A stretch of 6,980 nt of DNA from Planctomycetaceae bacterium. Lineage in GTDB: Bacteria > Planctomycetota > Planctomycetia > Planctomycetales > Planctomycetaceae. The notes below the pieces were generated by a model, which saw only the letters and a program-made list of their open reading frames with translations, searched no databases and was not told the origin of the DNA. Shown piece by piece: positions 6,290 to 6,980 of the stretch. The stretch covers positions 1-6,980 of the forward strand of contig JALQWE010000193.1 in NCBI GenBank assembly GCA_023258825.1, given 5' to 3'. The position numbers and the translations under genes were made by a program. The first letter of the stretch is position 1. Each line of letters begins with the position of its first letter.

Positions 6290-6321
6290 AGTTATCCGTT
6301 AAGGATACGCAGAGTTATCCG
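6290..6321. repeat. Direct repeat AGTTATCCG with an embedded inverted repeat, candidate operator
   Basis: AGTTATCCG occurs at 6290-6298 and again at 6313-6321, starts 23 bases apart (about two DNA turns). Between them, GGATA at 6303-6307 forms an inverted repeat with TATCC at 6293-6297 around GTTAA. On the - strand this reads as two CGGATAACT copies, 55 to 86 bases before the ATG of the PLP gene, a usual position for regulator sites. Chance similarity cannot be excluded. Confidence 0.35.
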
Positions 6322-6344
6322 CACACTCAGTATTCGATGTGCGG
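6319..6344 (-). terminator. Stem-loop after the helical-repeat gene, possible transcript end
   Basis: CCGCACA at 6319-6325 pairs perfectly with TGTGCGG at 6338-6344 around a 12-base loop. It starts 34 bases after the helical-repeat gene's stop on the - strand. No T-run follows in that direction, so it is a weak terminator candidate. It overlaps three bases of one copy of the AGTTATCCG repeat. Confidence 0.35.
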
Positions 6345-6378
6345 TTCGAGTTTGGCCAGTCCGCTTGCGGATCAACGC

Positions 6379-6980
6379 TCAATCTTCAAACGGATTCAAA
6401 CGCCAGCCACCGACGGCATACAGATAGGGCGCGATGGGTTCCGGAAGTTCGAGTCCAACGAGGGGATGAGTCCAGCGTGCCGCACCTCTCAAACCCTCGG
6501 ACGCATCATCAATCTGCCACGATTCCTGGACGATCGGCTGTGATTCGGTCGAGCGCATCATCCCCAGTGCGATCAGTGAAAACCGCCGCACAATCGCTCG
6601 CTCCGGATTGGGCGAGGATCGGTCCTGAATACGCTCGTGAAACCGACCCGCCAGTGCCGGATCCGGCATTTTCTCGTGCAGCAACCCCAGCGCCCACATC
6701 GAAGCCCCGCGTCTTTCCTGTGGCCCAGGAACACCCTTGCTGAAATTCTTCGACAGCGTCTCTTCAATTTCCCGCACGCGCATGATTCCCAGGTACTGAA
6801 ACAGAAATGCCTGCTTCAGCCCATGTTCACGGCCCTCTTCCTTCGGATCTGACAATCGTGCCTCCGCGTCCAGCGCCCCCTTCAACACCAGTTCCCGCAC
6901 GGCGACGTCCGGATACAGATGAATCAGCCATCCTGCGGACACCATCACTTCATTACGAGGGTAATTCAGCAGTTCCACGC
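6379..6980 (-). CDS. Helical-repeat (HEAT-like) protein, C-terminal part (5' end outside window)
   Basis: About 200 residues are present; the frame is open to the right edge and the true start is not in the window (the GTG at 6978 is probably an internal valine codon). I do not recognise a named family. The sequence is made of amphipathic helix pairs resembling HEAT-type repeats: VMVSAGWLIHLYPDVAVREL (11-30), RGASMWALGLLHEK followed by PALAGRFHERI (90-117) and RRFSLIALGMMRSTESQPIV (131-150). The end is less repetitive, with WTHPLVGLELPEPIAPYLY (169-187), closing with GGWRLNPFED. No catalytic motif, cysteine pair or membrane segment is visible in this part. Such repeats usually hold protein partners. 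The gene reads in the same direction as the PLP enzyme/pxpA pair but is separated by 143 bases, so a functional link is only possible. Confidence 0.65.
   Translation of the reverse strand, partial: VELLNYPRNEVMVSAGWLIHLYPDVAVRELVLKGALDAEARLSDPKEEGREHGLKQAFLFQYLGIMRVREIEETLSKNFSKGVPGPQERRGASMWALGLLHEKMPDPALAGRFHERIQDRSSPNPERAIVRRFSLIALGMMRSTESQPIVQESWQIDDASEGLRGAARWTHPLVGLELPEPIAPYLYAVGGWRLNPFED

Larger units (their letters stand above)
6236..6378 (-). other. Intergenic region upstream of the PLP enzyme / pxpA pair
   Basis: This 143-base gap lies between two genes that both read on the - strand. It holds the likely leader of the PLP gene (GAAG 9 bases before ATG 6235), a repeated 9-mer with an inverted repeat (6290-6321) and a stem-loop (6319-6344), listed separately. 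No convincing -35/-10 pair could be set by eye. It is long enough for its own promoter, so the pair need not be driven from the helical-repeat gene. Confidence 0.5.

Noticed and set aside
6976..6978. GTG as the start of the helical-repeat gene
   Set aside because: The frame continues to the window edge, no ribosome site can be seen, and the protein begins in mid-repeat, so it is treated as partial.

Overview
The window looks like chromosomal DNA of a Gram-negative bacterium, most probably a planctomycete. That reading rests on the combination of a sigma-54 gene end, two outer-membrane-assembly lipoproteins, a membrane-anchored c-type cytochrome, a helical-repeat protein, moderately high GC and mostly weak Shine-Dalgarno sequences. 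It is an inference from gene content, not a proven assignment. No insertion sequence, CRISPR array, tRNA, rRNA or phage gene was seen, and base composition looks even throughout.

Left half, all on the + strand: the last 51 codons of rpoN (sigma-54, RpoN box intact); a roughly 430-base non-coding stretch with two good stem-loops; a small haem-c protein with one CxxCH near its C-terminus; a stem-loop; recO (recombination mediator with a four-cysteine zinc site); a BamD-like TPR lipoprotein; and, 5 bases later, an LptE-like lipoprotein. The last two are a plausible envelope-biogenesis pair, one for beta-barrel assembly and one for LPS insertion. They lie close behind recO and are likely co-transcribed with it.

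Right half, all on the - strand and convergent with lptE: a partial helical-repeat (HEAT-like) protein running off the right edge; a 143-base gap with a repeated 9-mer and a stem-loop; a long PLP enzyme of the cystathionine gamma-synthase class; and pxpA (5-oxoprolinase subunit A). The PLP enzyme and pxpA share an ATGA stop/start overlap, so they are very likely translated from one message.

The most unusual element is this PLP-enzyme/pxpA pair. The PLP enzyme carries an N-terminal extension that resembles, from memory, the long fungal Str2-type cystathionine gamma-synthase-like proteins rather than ordinary bacterial MetB. PxpA appears without pxpB or pxpC beside it. A link between sulfur amino acid and 5-oxoproline (pyroglutamate) metabolism is a reasonable hypothesis, but the sequence alone does not prove it. 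The rest of the window reads as ordinary housekeeping content.
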